Positions 44,970 through 55,449 of a stretch of 64,000 nucleotides of DNA are shown piece after piece. This DNA comes from Actinokineospora inagensis DSM 44258 (GTDB lineage: Bacteria; Actinomycetota; Actinomycetes; Mycobacteriales; Pseudonocardiaceae): assembly GCF_000482865.1 (NCBI RefSeq), contig NZ_AXWW01000038.1:21904-85903 (forward strand), in the 5' to 3' direction. The notes beneath the pieces are model-generated. The model saw only the letters and a program-made list of their open reading frames with translations. It was not told where the DNA came from and did no database searches. Made by a program: the position numbers and the translations under genes. Each line of letters opens with the position of its first letter. The first letter of the stretch is position 1.

Positions 44970-46004
44970 CTACAGCGAGTCGGCGAGCGCCTTGATCGGC
45001 ATCTTCAGGTCGGCCAGCATGTCCAGGTCGCGCTGGGCCGGGCGGCCGAGGTTGGTCAGGTAGTTGCCGACGATGATCGCGTTGATGCCACCGAGCATGC
45101 CCTGCTCCGCGCCGAGGTCACCCAGGGTCAGCTCGCGGCCGCCCGCGAACCGCAGCATGGTGCGCGGCATGGCCAGCCGGAACGCGGCGACCAGCTTCAG
45201 CGCCTCGCGGCCCTCGACCGGCTCGTAGTGCTCGTACGGGGTGCCGGGCTGCGGGATGAGGAAGTTCATCGGGACCTCGTCCGGCTCCAGCTCGGCCAAC
45301 TGCGCGGCGAACTCGGCGCGCTGCTCGGTGGTCTCCCCCATGCCGAGGATGCCGCCGGAGCACACCTCCATCCCGGCCGCGCGCACCATCCGCAGGGTGT
45401 CCCAGCGCTCCTCCCAGGAGTGCGTGGTGACCACGTTCGGGAAGTGCGAGCGGGCGGTCTCCAGGTTGTGGTTGTACCGGTGCACGCCCATCGCGACCAG
45501 CTCGTCGACCTGCTCCTGGGTGAGCATGCCCAGCGAGCAGGCGATCTGGATGTCGTTGCCGGACTCGCGGATCGCCTTGACGCCGTCGCGCACCTGGGAC
45601 AGCAGCCGGGCGTCCGGGCCGCGCACGGCGGCCACGATGCAGAACTCGGTGGCGCCGGTCGCCGCGGTCTGCCGGGCGGCCTCGACCAGGCCCGGGATGT
45701 CCAGCCAGGCGGAGCGCACCGGGGTGGGGAACCGGCCGGACTGGGAGCAGAAGTGGCAGTCCTCCGGGCAGCCGCCGGTCTTCAGGCTGATGATGCCCTC
45801 GACCTCGACCTCCGGGCCGCACCAGCGCATCCGGACCTCGTGCGCGAGCGCCAGCAGGTCCTCCAGCCGGTCGTCGGCGAGTTCCAGCACGGCGAGGACC
45901 TGTTCTTGGCTGAGGCCGGTGCCGCGGTCGAGCACCTGCTCGCGGGCAACGGCGAGCACGTCCTCGGTCGAGCTGTGCTGGGTGCGCTCGGCGGCGGCGG
46001 TCAC
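44970..46004 (-). CDS. bioB: Biotin synthase
   Basis: Radical SAM enzyme inserting sulfur into dethiobiotin. The 344 residues carry the cluster motif [12 protein letters not shown] (Cx3Cx2C), [22 protein letters not shown] and [12 protein letters not shown] 46004 follows AGGAGG. It lies 88 bp after bioD. Confidence 0.98.
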   Translation of the reverse strand: MTAAAERTQHSSTEDVLAVAREQVLDRGTGLSQEQVLAVLELADDRLEDLLALAHEVRMRWCGPEVEVEGIISLKTGGCPEDCHFCSQSGRFPTPVRSAWLDIPGLVEAARQTAATGATEFCIVAAVRGPDARLLSQVRDGVKAIRESGNDIQIACSLGMLTQEQVDELVAMGVHRYNHNLETARSHFPNVVTTHSWEERWDTLRMVRAAGMEVCSGGILGMGETTEQRAEFAAQLAELEPDEVPMNFLIPQPGTPYEHYEPVEGREALKLVAAFRLAMPRTMLRFAGGRELTLGDLGAEQGMLGGINAIIVGNYLTNLGRPAQRDLDMLADLKMPIKALADSL

Positions 46005-46092
46005 GTCGGGGTCCTCCTCGTGGGCTGGCTGCGCGGGCACCCGGTGTGACCGGGGTCCGCGCCGACAGTCTGCCGCATGCGGACCGCGGGGG

Positions 46093-46809
46093 TCAGCGAC
46101 GAACATCACCCGCGAGGTCCTTGGGGTCGAACTCGCCGCCGAGCACCGGGGCCAACGCCGCCCTGGCCACGGCCAGGAAGTCGGACCGGTCCAGGGCGCC
46201 GACCCCGGCCGGGAACGCGCCGACCAGCGGCGCCTGCGCGACGACCGGCAGGTCCTCGACATTGCACCGCGCGGCCAGGTCGGGCCCGTCCGGCCAAGCC
46301 CCGATGACCACACCCGTACAGGTGATGCCGCGTCTGCGCAGCGCCTCGGCGGTCAACGCGGTCGCGTTCAACGTGCCAAGCCCGGGTTCGGCGACGACGA
46401 CCACCGGCGCGCCCATCGCCCACGCGACGTCGGCCAGCGTGCCGCCGTCCGGGTCGAACCGGACCAGCAGGCCGCCCGCGCCCTCGACCAAGACCAGGTC
46501 GTGCGTGTGGTCGAGCTCGACGGCGGCACCCGCCACCTCCGACGGTCGCACCGGCGGCATCCCGACCCGACGCGCGGCGGTCTCCGGGGCGAGCGGGTCG
46601 GGGAAGCGGCGCAGCTCGCGGGTGGTCAGGTCGCCCACCAGGGCCCGGACCTCGTCCAGGTCACCGGCCTCGGCCGCCGCGACCCCGGTCTGCGCGGGTT
46701 TGAGCACGGCCACCCGCTGCCCCCTGGCCAGGGCGAGTGCGGCGATCCCGGCGGTCACGACGGTCTTGCCCACGCCAGTGCCAGTTCCGGTGATCACAAC
46801 GACGCTCAC
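46093..46809 (-). CDS. bioD: Dethiobiotin synthetase
   Basis: ATP-dependent ring closure of DAPA to dethiobiotin. The 238 residues start with the P-loop [11 protein letters not shown], then [19 protein letters not shown] and [12 protein letters not shown]. It is complete and of normal length. Upstream neighbour is bioA, 51 bp away, with no bioF between them. Confidence 0.97.
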   Translation of the reverse strand: MSVVVITGTGTGVGKTVVTAGIAALALARGQRVAVLKPAQTGVAAAEAGDLDEVRALVGDLTTRELRRFPDPLAPETAARRVGMPPVRPSEVAGAAVELDHTHDLVLVEGAGGLLVRFDPDGGTLADVAWAMGAPVVVVAEPGLGTLNATALTAEALRRRGITCTGVVIGAWPDGPDLAARCNVEDLPVVAQAPLVGAFPAGVGALDRSDFLAVARAALAPVLGGEFDPKDLAGDVRR

Positions 46810-46860
46810 GGGAGCAGGCTAGCGGCCCGGTCGGGGCGTCGTACCCCGGAGTAGGGGTCT

Positions 46861-48120
46861 TCAGCCCGTTGCCGCCGCCGCGACCACACCCGCGGTGATC
46901 GTGGCGATGTCGTCGCTCGTGCAGATGTACGGCGGCATCGTGTAGACGAGGTCGCGGAACGGCCGCAGCCACACCCCGGCGTCGACCGCCGCGTCCGTCG
47001 CCTTGGCCATGTCGACGGGGTGGTCGAGCTGGACAACGCCGATCGCGCCCAGGACCCGGACGTCCTTGACGTTGGGCAGGTCCTTGGCGGGCGCGAGCCC
47101 TTGCCGGAGATCGGCCTCGACGCGGTTGACGGTGCCCCGCCAGTCACCGGCGAGCAGCAGGTCGATCGAGGCGAGCGCGACGGCGGCGGCCAGCGGGTTG
47201 CCCATGAAGGTCGGGCCGTGGGCGAGCACCGGGACCTCGCCCCGGGAGATGCCGTCGGCGACCTCGGACGTGCAGAGCGTCGCGGCCATGCTGAGGTAAC
47301 CGCCGGTCAGGGCCTTGCCGACGCAGAAGATGTCCGGGCTGATGCCCGCGTGGTCCGCGGCGAACAGCTCGCCGGTGCGGCCGAAACCGGTGGCGATCTC
47401 GTCGAAGATCAGCAGGACGTTGTTGGCGAGGGTGAGTTCCCGCAGGACGTGCAGGTAGCGCGGGTCGTGGAACCGCATCCCGCCCGCGCCCTGGACCACC
47501 GGCTCGACGATGACGGCGGCCAGGTCGTCCGCGTTGTCCTCGATGAGCCGGGCGAGGTGGGCGACGTAGTCGTGCTCGAAGGTCGCGGGGGGCTCGTCGG
47601 CGAAGACCTGGACGGGGAGGACGCCGCGCCACAGGCTGTGCATGCCGCCATCGGGGTCGCACACGCTCATCGGGTTGAACGTGTCGCCGTGGTAGCCGCC
47701 GCGCCAGGTGAGGAGCCGGGTCTTGCGGGTGTCGCCGAGGGACCGCCAGTACTGCAACGCCATCTTGATCGCGACCTCGACCCCGACCGACCCGGAGTCG
47801 CAGAGGAACACGTGCCGCAGCGGTTCGGGCGTGATCTCCACGAGCTTGGTGGCCAGCTTGACCGCCGGTTCGTGGGTGAGGCCGCCGAACATCACGTGGC
47901 TCATCTTCCCGAGCTGGTCCGTGACCGCCGCGTCGAGGACTTCGTGCCGGTACCCGTGGATCGCCGCCCACCACGACGACATCCCGTCCACCAACTCACG
48001 CCCGTCGGCCAGTCGGAGCCGCACGCCCCGCGCCGACTCGACCACCAGGGGCGCCTGGGTTCCCGGCATCGGCCCGTACGGGTGCCACACGTGCGCCCGG
48101 TCCAGCTCAAGCAGAGTCAC
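46861..48120 (-). CDS. bioA: Adenosylmethionine-8-amino-7-oxononanoate aminotransferase
   Basis: PLP enzyme making DAPA from KAPA with SAM as amino donor. The 419 residues have [10 protein letters not shown] at the start, [19 protein letters not shown], the cofactor Asp in [14 protein letters not shown] and the Schiff-base Lys in [15 protein letters not shown]. It starts with GTG overlapping the upstream membrane-protein gene stop. Confidence 0.97.
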   Translation of the reverse strand: MTLLELDRAHVWHPYGPMPGTQAPLVVESARGVRLRLADGRELVDGMSSWWAAIHGYRHEVLDAAVTDQLGKMSHVMFGGLTHEPAVKLATKLVEITPEPLRHVFLCDSGSVGVEVAIKMALQYWRSLGDTRKTRLLTWRGGYHGDTFNPMSVCDPDGGMHSLWRGVLPVQVFADEPPATFEHDYVAHLARLIEDNADDLAAVIVEPVVQGAGGMRFHDPRYLHVLRELTLANNVLLIFDEIATGFGRTGELFAADHAGISPDIFCVGKALTGGYLSMAATLCTSEVADGISRGEVPVLAHGPTFMGNPLAAAVALASIDLLLAGDWRGTVNRVEADLRQGLAPAKDLPNVKDVRVLGAIGVVQLDHPVDMAKATDAAVDAGVWLRPFRDLVYTMPPYICTSDDIATITAGVVAAAATG

Positions 48121-48788
48121 GCGCCGAGGCTAGCGTTGCGCTCCTTGCGCCTCGCCACCAACCGCGCGATCTCCCGCCCGTGGTCCGTCGGCACGATCCA
48201 CTCCCCCAACGGCACCGAGATCCGCACCGCGGGCCCCGGCGTGACCGTGACCTTCAACTCCCCTACCCCCACCGTCGCCCGCTTCGCCACCATCACCTGC
48301 TCCACGGCCCCAACCCCGCTCAACGCCACCATCGCCCCCCGAAACCGCCCCACCACCCCGATCCGATCATGCGCGACGAGCAGCTCCAGGTTCCGCGCCC
48401 CCCGCGCCTGCCACGGAACCTCTACCGGGGAATCCGCCAACTCCGGCGTGTACGGCTCCAGGACGCTGTCCCGCGCCCGCTTCGCCACCGCCCACCCCGT
48501 CAGTCCGAAGAGGACAGTCGACGGGAACAACCACGGCGACAACGAAGTCACGTACGCCCCACCCAGCACCCCCAACACCGCCCCCGCCGACGGCCACCGC
48601 CTTGGCCGAAACCGACGCCCCCGGAAGTACACCGCGCCGAGCACCGCGCACAGCAGGGGAACCCCACCCCACCACCACCCCCGAAACACCGGCGTCAACG
48701 CGAGACCGACCACCGGCCCCAACCCGGCCGCCACCGCGAGACGGGGCCGCACCCGCCGCAGCCGGGCAGCCACCACCCCACCATCCAT
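48117..48788 (-). CDS. Membrane protein upstream of bioA
   Basis: A 223-residue protein with about four hydrophobic segments in the first half (first near [19 protein letters not shown]) and a soluble C-terminal half ([38 protein letters not shown]). No function recognised. ATG 48788 is likely. Its stop overlaps bioA, so it could be in the bio operon; a vitamin or precursor transport role is speculative. Confidence 0.65.
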   Translation of the reverse strand: MDGGVVAARLRRVRPRLAVAAGLGPVVGLALTPVFRGWWWGGVPLLCAVLGAVYFRGRRFRPRRWPSAGAVLGVLGGAYVTSLSPWLFPSTVLFGLTGWAVAKRARDSVLEPYTPELADSPVEVPWQARGARNLELLVAHDRIGVVGRFRGAMVALSGVGAVEQVMVAKRATVGVGELKVTVTPGPAVRISVPLGEWIVPTDHGREIARLVARRKERNASLGA

Positions 48789-48847
48789 CCGCTCTCCACG
48801 CCCCCGCACCCGGCCACGGTACCCAACCGGGCACCGAAAACACGGTA

Positions 48848-48864
48848 TTGACGAGCGATGTCAA
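48848..48864. promoter_or_regulatory. Inverted repeat upstream of the bioA operon
   Basis: TTGAC-GAGCGAT-GTCAA, 5-bp arms, 60 bp before the first gene of the bioA-bioD-bioB run. It could be a repressor site or a chance match. Confidence 0.3.
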
Positions 48865-48895
48865 CCTCCACCCACGATCGAGCGACCGGGTGGGT

Positions 48896-50104
48896 TCAGC
48901 GCAGGCGGACCGGCAAGGAGGTGAGGCCGCGGATCAGGGTGCTTTCGCGCCACCGCAGGTTGTCGGTGGCGAGGGCGATGCCGGGGAAGCGGGTGAGGAG
49001 GGCGGCGAGGGCGATCTCGCCTTCGAGGCGGGCCAAGGGGGCGCCGACGCAATAGTGGATGCCGTGGCCGAAAGCGAGGTGGGAGTTGAGGTCCCGGTGG
49101 ATGTCGAAGCGGTCGGGGGTGGGGAAGGCGGCGGGGTCGCGGTTGGCGCAGCCGAGGCCGACGAGAACGAACTCCTGAGCGGGGATCTCGACGGCGCCGA
49201 TCTGGATGGGGACGGTGGTGTAGCGCAGGGTGCCGGTGGCGACGGGGCTTTCGTAGCGCAGGAGTTCCTCGACGGCGGCGGGGATGAGGGTCGGGTCTGC
49301 GCGGAGAGCGGCGAGTTGGTCGGGGTGGCGCAGCAGCGTCAGCACCGCGTTGCCGATCAGGTTGACGGTGGTCTCGTGGCCGGCGAGCATCAGCAGGAAC
49401 ACCATGGAGATCAGCTCGTGTTCGCTGAGCCGGTCGCCGTCCTCGCTCGCCTCGATCAGCGCGGTGAGCAGGTCGTTGCCGGGTTCGACGCGTTTGGCGG
49501 CGATCAGGCCGCCGACGTAGCCCGCGGCGGCGACGCCGACGGCGGTGATCTCCTCGGGTTCCGCGCCGGACGAGGTGAGGACGGTGGTCCACTCGTGGAA
49601 GGAGTCGCGGTCGTCGTTGGGGACGCCGAGGAGTTCGCAGATCACCGTCATCGGCAGCGGGAACGCGAACGACGGGACGAGGTCGGCCTCGTCCTGGCCG
49701 TCGAGGGCGTCGAGCAGGTCGGCGGTGATCTTCTCGATCCGCGGCCGCAGGTGCCCGACGCCGCGCACGGTGAACGCCTTGTTGACCAGCTTGCGCAGCC
49801 GCGAGTGGTCCGGCGGGTCCGAGTTCAGCATGTGCGCCGAGAGCTCCACACCGAACTCGGCGCGCTTGCGGCCCGGCTCCCGGTGCCGGTCCAGCAGGTG
49901 CTCGACGCCGGAGAAGTCCTTGCTCAGCCGCGGATCGGCCAGCAGCGCCTTGACGTCGGCGTAGTCGGTGACCAGCCACGCCCGCAGCCCCTGCGACAAC
50001 AGCACCGGCCGCGCAGGACCGCCGCGCCGCACCTCGGCGTACAGCCGGTACGGGTCCTGGAAGAACTCCCCCTCGAGCCGGACCACCTCGTCCTCAACCG
50101 TCAC
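48896..50104 (-). CDS. Cytochrome P450
   Basis: A 402-residue soluble bacterial class P450. I-helix oxygen-activation motif LLMLAGHETTVNLIG, ExxR in EELLRYESP, and the heme loop FGHGIHYCVGAPLARLE with the thiolate Cys. This resembles CYP105/CYP107-type monooxygenases, but substrate and redox partners are unknown. No ferredoxin gene is adjacent. GTG 50104 is chosen; another GTG two codons later is possible. Confidence 0.95.
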   Translation of the reverse strand: MTVEDEVVRLEGEFFQDPYRLYAEVRRGGPARPVLLSQGLRAWLVTDYADVKALLADPRLSKDFSGVEHLLDRHREPGRKRAEFGVELSAHMLNSDPPDHSRLRKLVNKAFTVRGVGHLRPRIEKITADLLDALDGQDEADLVPSFAFPLPMTVICELLGVPNDDRDSFHEWTTVLTSSGAEPEEITAVGVAAAGYVGGLIAAKRVEPGNDLLTALIEASEDGDRLSEHELISMVFLLMLAGHETTVNLIGNAVLTLLRHPDQLAALRADPTLIPAAVEELLRYESPVATGTLRYTTVPIQIGAVEIPAQEFVLVGLGCANRDPAAFPTPDRFDIHRDLNSHLAFGHGIHYCVGAPLARLEGEIALAALLTRFPGIALATDNLRWRESTLIRGLTSLPVRLR

Positions 50105-50175
50105 GGTTCCCCCTCGGCGCGTCGGTGAACATGGTTCACCAACCACCGTACCCGTGATCGACCGACTACGGAACG

Positions 50176-53100
50176 TCAGGACAGGCAGCCAGGGCCCAGC
50201 AGCGCCTTCAGGTCGCCCATCAGCGACGGCGACGGGCTGACCCGCAGCGCGTCGTCCAGGCGCAGCAGGGTCTGCCGGGGGCCGTTGATCAGTTTCAAGT
50301 GGACCTCGGTCGTCCCGGGGTGCGCGCCGAGCACGTCCTTCAACTGGGCGACCAGCGGCGGGGTGCACTTGGTGGCCGCCATGCTCAGCCGGAACGGCGC
50401 GCCCGCGGCGTTGGTGAGGTCGGGCACGGCGAGGTCGTTGGCGATCAGCGAGATGCGGTCCTCGCGCTTGGCGACCCTGGCCTTGACCAGGACGATCGCG
50501 TCCTCGATGACGCCCATGCCGATGACCGCGTAGGTCTTGGGGAAGAACAGCACCTCGATGCCGCCGACCAGGTCCTCCAACTGCGCCGACGCCCACGACT
50601 CGCCGTTGCGGTTGACCCGGCGGTTGACCGCGGCGAGGATGCCGCCGAGCACCACCTGGGCGCCGTCGGCGATGGAGCCCTCCAGGATGGCCGCGATGGT
50701 CGTGTCGGACTGCGAGCTGAGGATGTGCTCGACACCGTTGAGCGGGTGGCCGGAGACGTAGAGGCCGAGCATCTCGCGTTCGAGCGCCAACTGGTGCTTG
50801 GTCTCCCACACGTCGTCGGGGACGCGGACGTCGAAGACGCTGGAGACCGACTCGTCGGCGCCACCGGCGGCGCCGAACAGGTCGAACTGGCCGATGGCCT
50901 CCGCCTTCTTCGTCTCCATGATCGCGTCGACGGCGTCGGTGTGGATGAGGAACAGGCCCTTGCGCGGGTGCTTGAGCGAGTCGAACGCGCCCGCCTTGAT
51001 CAGGGATTCCACGACCTTCTTGTTGCACGCCGACGCGTCGACCTTGCGCAGGAAGTCGGAGAAGTCGGCGAAGTCGCCCTTCTCGATCCGGGCCTTGGTG
51101 ATCGAGTCGACCACGTTCGCGCCGACGTTGCGGATCGCGCCGAGGCCGAACCGGATGTCGGTGCCGACCGGGGCGAAGTCCCGCTCCGACTCGTTGACGT
51201 CCGGCGGCAGCACCGTGATGCCCATCTTGCGGCACTCGGCGAGGTAGACCGCGGCCTTGTCCTTGTCGTCGCGGACACTGGTGAGCAGCGCCGCCATGTA
51301 CTCGGCCTCGTAGTTCGCCTTCAGGTACGCCGTCCAGTACGACACGAGGCCGTACGCGGCGGAGTGCGCCTTGTTGAACGCGTAGTCGGCGAACGGGACC
51401 AGGATGTCCCACAGCGTCTTGACGGCGTCCTTCGGGTAGCCGTTGCGCTCCATGCCCGCCGCGAAGTTGACGTACTCCGCGTCCAGCACTTCCTTCTTCT
51501 TCTTGCCCATCGCCCGGCGCAGCAGGTCCGCCTGGCCGAGCGTGTAGCCCGCCAGCTTCTGCGCGATCGCCATGACCTGCTCCTGGTAGACGATCAGGCC
51601 GTAGGTCGTGCCGAGGATGTCCTCCAACGCCTCGGCGAGCGCCGGGTGGATGGGGGTGATGTCCTGCTGCTTGTTCTTGCGCAGCGCGTAGTTCGTGTGC
51701 GACTTGGCGCCCATCGGACCCGGCCGGTACAGCGCGCCGACCGCCGAGATGTCCTCGAAGTTGTCGGGGCGCATGAGGCGCAGCAGGTCGCGCATGGGGC
51801 CACCGTCGAGCTGGAACACACCGAGCGTGTCACCGCGGGAGAGCAGCTCGTAGGTGTTCTTGTCGTCGAGCCCCAGCGTCTCCAGGTCGGGCACCGGTTT
51901 GCCGTTGCGCTCGATGTTGCGCAGCGCGTCGTCGATGACCGTCAGGTTGCGCAGCCCCAGGAAGTCCATCTTCAACAGACCCAGCGACTCGCACGTCGGG
52001 TAGTCGAACTGGGTGATGATCGAGCCGTCCTGCGGGCGCTTCCACAGCGGGATCGTGTCCATCAGCGGCTCGGCCGAGAGGATCACCGCGCAGGCGTGCA
52101 CCCCGGCGTTGCGGATCAGCCCCTCCAGGCCGCGGCCGGTGTCGATGATCTCCTTGACCTGCGGATCGCTGTTGTACAGGTCGCGGATCTCGGTGGCCTC
52201 GGCGTAGCGCTTGTGGCTCGGGTCGAACAGGCCGTTGAGCGGGATGTCCTTGGCCATCACCGCGGGCGGGTACGCCTTGGAGATCTTGTCCGCGATCGCG
52301 TAGCCGGGCTGGCCGTAGAGCACGCGGGCCGAGTCCTTGATCGCCGCCTTGGCCTTGATGGTGCCGAACGTGATCACCTGGGCGACCTTGTCCGCGCCCC
52401 ACTTCTCCGTGGTGTACCGGATGACGTCGCCGCGGCGGCGCTCGTCGAAGTCGATGTCGATGTCCGGCGGGCTCACCCGGTCCGGGTTGAGGAACCGCTC
52501 GAAGATCAGCCCGTGCGCCAGCGGGTCCAGGTCGGTGATGCCCATCGCGTACGCGATCAGCGCGCCCGCCGCCGAGCCGCGGCCGGGGCCGACCCGGATG
52601 CCGTTGCTCTTGGCCCAGCCGATCAGGTCGGCCACCACCAGGAAGTACGCCGGGAAACCCATCTGCAGGATGACGCCGATCTCGAACTCGACCTGCTTCG
52701 TGTGCACCTCGTCGATGCCGTCCGGGAACCGGCGGCGCATGCCCGCCCACACCTGCTCGCGGAAGTACTCGTCCTCGGACTTGCCCTCCGGGATCGGGAA
52801 CCGCGGCATCAGGTTGCGGAACTCGAACATCCCGGCGATGTCGACCTTCTCCGCGACCACCAGCGTGTTGCGGCAGCCCTCCTGCCACGGGTCGGACGAG
52901 TCGACCGCGCGCATCTCGTCCGGCGACTTCAGGTAGTAGCCGTCGCCGTCGAACTTGAACCGGGTCGGGTCCTGCAGGGTCTTACCGGTCTGCACGCACA
53001 GCAGCGCGTCGTGCGAGTCGCTGTCCGACTTGTACGTGTAGTGCGAGTCGTTGGTGACCACGAACGGGATGTCCAGCCTGCGGGCGATGTCGACCAGCCC

Positions 53101-53709
53101 GCCGCGCACCCGGTTCTCGATCTCCAGGCCGTGGTCCATCAGCTCGACGTGGAAGTAGTCCTTGCCGTAGATCTCCTGCCAGGTGGCGGCCGCCTCCAGC
53201 GCCTCCCGCTCCTGGCCGAGCCGCAGCCGGGTCTGCACGTCGCCGGACGGGCAGCCGGTGGTGGCCATCAGGCCCTCGGCGTGCTCGGCGATCAGCTCCT
53301 GGTCCATCCGCGGCCACTTGCCGAGCTGGCCCTCCATCGACGCCAGGCTGGAGAGCTTCATCAGGTTGCGCAGCCCGGTGTCGTTGCGCGCCCAAATGGT
53401 CTGGTGCAGGTAGGCGCCGGACGCGGACACGTCGTCGCCCTTCTGGCCCGGGTCGCCCCAGCGGACCCGGTCCTTGCTGAACCGCGACGCGGGCGCGATG
53501 TAGGCCTCGATGCCCAGGATGGGCTTGATGCCCGCGCCCTTCGCCTGCCGGAAGAAGTCGTAGATGCCGTTGGTGTGGCCGTGGTCGGTGATCGCGACCG
53601 ACGTCATCCCCAACCGCTCGCACTCGGCGAACATGTCCTTGAGCTTGGCCGCTCCGTCGAGCATCGAGTACTCGGTGTGCACGTGAAGATGAGCGAAGGA
53701 GTCAGCCAC
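50176..53709 (-). CDS. dnaE: DNA polymerase III alpha subunit
   Basis: Main replicative polymerase, DnaE1 type, 1177 residues. N-terminal PHP domain ([29 protein letters not shown]), catalytic carboxylates in [15 protein letters not shown], then the tandem helix-hairpin-helix region, an OB-fold domain and a C-terminal domain. PHP motif histidines look complete, so proofreading by this domain, as in mycobacterial DnaE1, is possible. ATG 53709 gives the standard start. Confidence 0.98.
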   Translation of the reverse strand: MADSFAHLHVHTEYSMLDGAAKLKDMFAECERLGMTSVAITDHGHTNGIYDFFRQAKGAGIKPILGIEAYIAPASRFSKDRVRWGDPGQKGDDVSASGAYLHQTIWARNDTGLRNLMKLSSLASMEGQLGKWPRMDQELIAEHAEGLMATTGCPSGDVQTRLRLGQEREALEAAATWQEIYGKDYFHVELMDHGLEIENRVRGGLVDIARRLDIPFVVTNDSHYTYKSDSDSHDALLCVQTGKTLQDPTRFKFDGDGYYLKSPDEMRAVDSSDPWQEGCRNTLVVAEKVDIAGMFEFRNLMPRFPIPEGKSEDEYFREQVWAGMRRRFPDGIDEVHTKQVEFEIGVILQMGFPAYFLVVADLIGWAKSNGIRVGPGRGSAAGALIAYAMGITDLDPLAHGLIFERFLNPDRVSPPDIDIDFDERRRGDVIRYTTEKWGADKVAQVITFGTIKAKAAIKDSARVLYGQPGYAIADKISKAYPPAVMAKDIPLNGLFDPSHKRYAEATEIRDLYNSDPQVKEIIDTGRGLEGLIRNAGVHACAVILSAEPLMDTIPLWKRPQDGSIITQFDYPTCESLGLLKMDFLGLRNLTVIDDALRNIERNGKPVPDLETLGLDDKNTYELLSRGDTLGVFQLDGGPMRDLLRLMRPDNFEDISAVGALYRPGPMGAKSHTNYALRKNKQQDITPIHPALAEALEDILGTTYGLIVYQEQVMAIAQKLAGYTLGQADLLRRAMGKKKKEVLDAEYVNFAAGMERNGYPKDAVKTLWDILVPFADYAFNKAHSAAYGLVSYWTAYLKANYEAEYMAALLTSVRDDKDKAAVYLAECRKMGITVLPPDVNESERDFAPVGTDIRFGLGAIRNVGANVVDSITKARIEKGDFADFSDFLRKVDASACNKKVVESLIKAGAFDSLKHPRKGLFLIHTDAVDAIMETKKAEAIGQFDLFGAAGGADESVSSVFDVRVPDDVWETKHQLALEREMLGLYVSGHPLNGVEHILSSQSDTTIAAILEGSIADGAQVVLGGILAAVNRRVNRNGESWASAQLEDLVGGIEVLFFPKTYAVIGMGVIEDAIVLVKARVAKREDRISLIANDLAVPDLTNAAGAPFRLSMAATKCTPPLVAQLKDVLGAHPGTTEVHLKLINGPRQTLLRLDDALRVSPSPSLMGDLKALLGPGCLS

Positions 53710-53837
53710 TCCGCCACCCTAGCGACCCGCCCGGCGGAACCGGCGCGTTGGGTGCGCGACGCGCCGGACTTCTTGGTACGACTGGGAAATCGGTAGAGTT
53801 CGGCATTGTAACCGCGAGGACCGACAGACTGGGGACC

Positions 53838-54470
53838 ATGCACCTGCGCCCGGTGTCACCCGACGTGGTGGCCGATGAGCTGACCGCGATCGTCGAGCGC
53901 CGCGCCGCCACCCGAACCCGCGTGATCATCGACGGCGCCCCGCCCACCGCCCCGGCCGAACTGGCCGACGCGGTCGCCACCCGCCTGCGGGTCCTGGGCC
54001 GCCCGGTGCTCCGGGTCTCCGCGGGCGACTTCCTCCGCCCCGCCTCGTTGCGGTTTGAACGCGGCAAACAAGACCCCGACGCCCGCTACGACCTCTGGCT
54101 CGACGAGGGTGCCCTGCGGCGGGAAGTGCTCGTCCCGCTCGGTGCGGACGGAGCAGGTCGAGCCCTACCCGCCCTGTGGGACGCCGAGGTGGACCGGGCC
54201 ACCCGCGCCGCCTACGTGGACCTCCCCGTTGGTGGCGTGTTGCTGCTGGACGGGGAGCTGCTACTGGGACGCGGACTACCGCACGAGGTATCAGCACACC
54301 TCTGGCTCTCCCCCGCCGCCCTGACCCGACGGCTGCCGGCCGAGGAACACTGGGCCCTCCCCGCCTTCACCCGCTACGACACCGAGGTCCGCCCCCTGCA
54401 CACCGCCGACCTGGCCATCCGCGTCGACGACCCCCGCCACCCAGCCATGCGCGCCGAACCACCGAGTTGA
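53838..54470 (+). CDS. Uridine-kinase-like protein without P-loop
   Basis: A 210-residue protein of an actinobacterial group commonly labelled uridine kinase. It keeps the post-loop sequence (GRPVLRVSAGDFLRPASLRF, DARYDLWLDEGALRREVL) and LLLDGELLLGRGLPHEV, but the nucleotide loop reads VIIDGAPPTAPAELADAV and has no Gly-Lys-Ser/Thr. Kinase activity is therefore doubtful. ATG 53838 starts at the conserved MHLRPVSPD; no neighbour suggests a pathway. Confidence 0.75.
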   Translation: MHLRPVSPDVVADELTAIVERRAATRTRVIIDGAPPTAPAELADAVATRLRVLGRPVLRVSAGDFLRPASLRFERGKQDPDARYDLWLDEGALRREVLVPLGADGAGRALPALWDAEVDRATRAAYVDLPVGGVLLLDGELLLGRGLPHEVSAHLWLSPAALTRRLPAEEHWALPAFTRYDTEVRPLHTADLAIRVDDPRHPAMRAEPPS

Positions 54471-54478
54471 CACCCGGC

Positions 54479-54660
54479 AAGATCAAACCAGCCTGAGCAG
54501 CCCCCGATTCCAGCCTGCCTGTCGGAACCGACAGAACCGACAACTCACCGACAGGGGCTGTGGACAACCGAGTTGTGCACAGGCTTGCACTCGTGCGCGC
54601 CGGTTCTGTCGGTGCCTTCTGCCAGGCTCGATTCGGGGGCAGCTCAGAACGATGATCTTC
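54479..54660. repeat. Element B: palindromic repeat family copy
   Basis: Left terminus at 54494 onward (TGAGCAGCCCCCGATTCCAG) and right terminus ending at 54646 pair with four differences over 26 bp. A nested perfect 12-bp pair, ACCGACAGAACC (54527-54538) and GGTTCTGTCGGT (54602-54613), lets the whole 180 bp fold as one hairpin. AAGATCAAA precedes the left end at the same 15-bp distance as in element A. It fills most of the gap before the next gene. Confidence 0.8.
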
Positions 54661-54747
54661 TGCGGCGCTCCACTGCCCAGCGGCTTCGTTGGGTGGCGCG
54701 GTGATCTGTCCGTGTAACTCTCCGGCGATCTTCGACGTCCTCCGGGC

Positions 54748-55449
54748 ATGCGGAAGATCCTCTTGCTGCTGGCCGTGCTGGTGCTGGTCGCCGGGTGCGG
54801 CAACGTCGAGGGTTCGGTGAGCACGCCGGGGTTCCTGCCTGTGTCGGCGAGCATCACGGTCAGCGACCACAAGGTCGAGTTCAAGGGCGAGGTGTCGATG
54901 GCGACCCCGCTGGGCGAGGTGAGCATCGGCGTCACCATCGGTGAGCCGATCGACGACGACAAGATCCGGGTGGTCTTCCGCGACCACCACCGGCTCGGCG
55001 GCACCGACCAGGTCTTCGACGTGCGCACCGGTGGCGACGAGTTCGAGGCGGTGCTGGACGGGCGGACCGTGGTGACTGTGCGCGACCACCAGGTCGTCAT
55101 CGACATCACCGACTCGTCGGTCACCGAGGTCAGGTTCCGACCGACCGAGGCGTCCGCGCGGGCGGGTCAGGGCTGGTGGGCGACCACGTTCTACCACCCG
55201 TTCGACCTGTTCGACTGGGCTTACAGCGACGCGACGATGACCGACTGGCCGCCGCTCGGGTTCATCTGGTTCCTGGTCCGGCTGGTTTTCGCGCTGCTGC
55301 TGGCCGTGCTCGACGTCTACCTGACGCTGGTGTTCGTGCTGGCCTGGCTGGTGTCCCTGGTCGGCGGCAACACCGGCGGCAACATCACGGTCGGCCTGTG
55401 CGCGCTGGTCACGATCTTCGCGATCGGCGCGTTCGTGACCAGCGCCTAG
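54748..55449 (+). CDS. Lipoprotein with C-terminal membrane spans
   Basis: A 233-residue protein. Signal peptide ends at lipobox LVAGC (Cys17). The extracytoplasmic part of about 125 residues is beta-rich (KVEFKGEVSMATPLGEVSIG, DGRTVVTVRDHQVVIDITD). Two or three hydrophobic segments follow (IWFLVRLVFALLLAVLDVYL and GLCALVTIFAIGAFV). A lipid anchor plus carboxyl-end spans is unusual. Function unknown. It ends overlapping the convergent gene by 4 bp. Confidence 0.72.
   Translation: MRKILLLLAVLVLVAGCGNVEGSVSTPGFLPVSASITVSDHKVEFKGEVSMATPLGEVSIGVTIGEPIDDDKIRVVFRDHHRLGGTDQVFDVRTGGDEFEAVLDGRTVVTVRDHQVVIDITDSSVTEVRFRPTEASARAGQGWWATTFYHPFDLFDWAYSDATMTDWPPLGFIWFLVRLVFALLLAVLDVYLTLVFVLAWLVSLVGGNTGGNITVGLCALVTIFAIGAFVTSA

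Noticed and set aside
50299..53796. A 1165-codon open frame on the plus strand opposite dnaE
   Set aside because: It mirrors the complete dnaE gene, is low in complexity, and has no ribosome site or domain.
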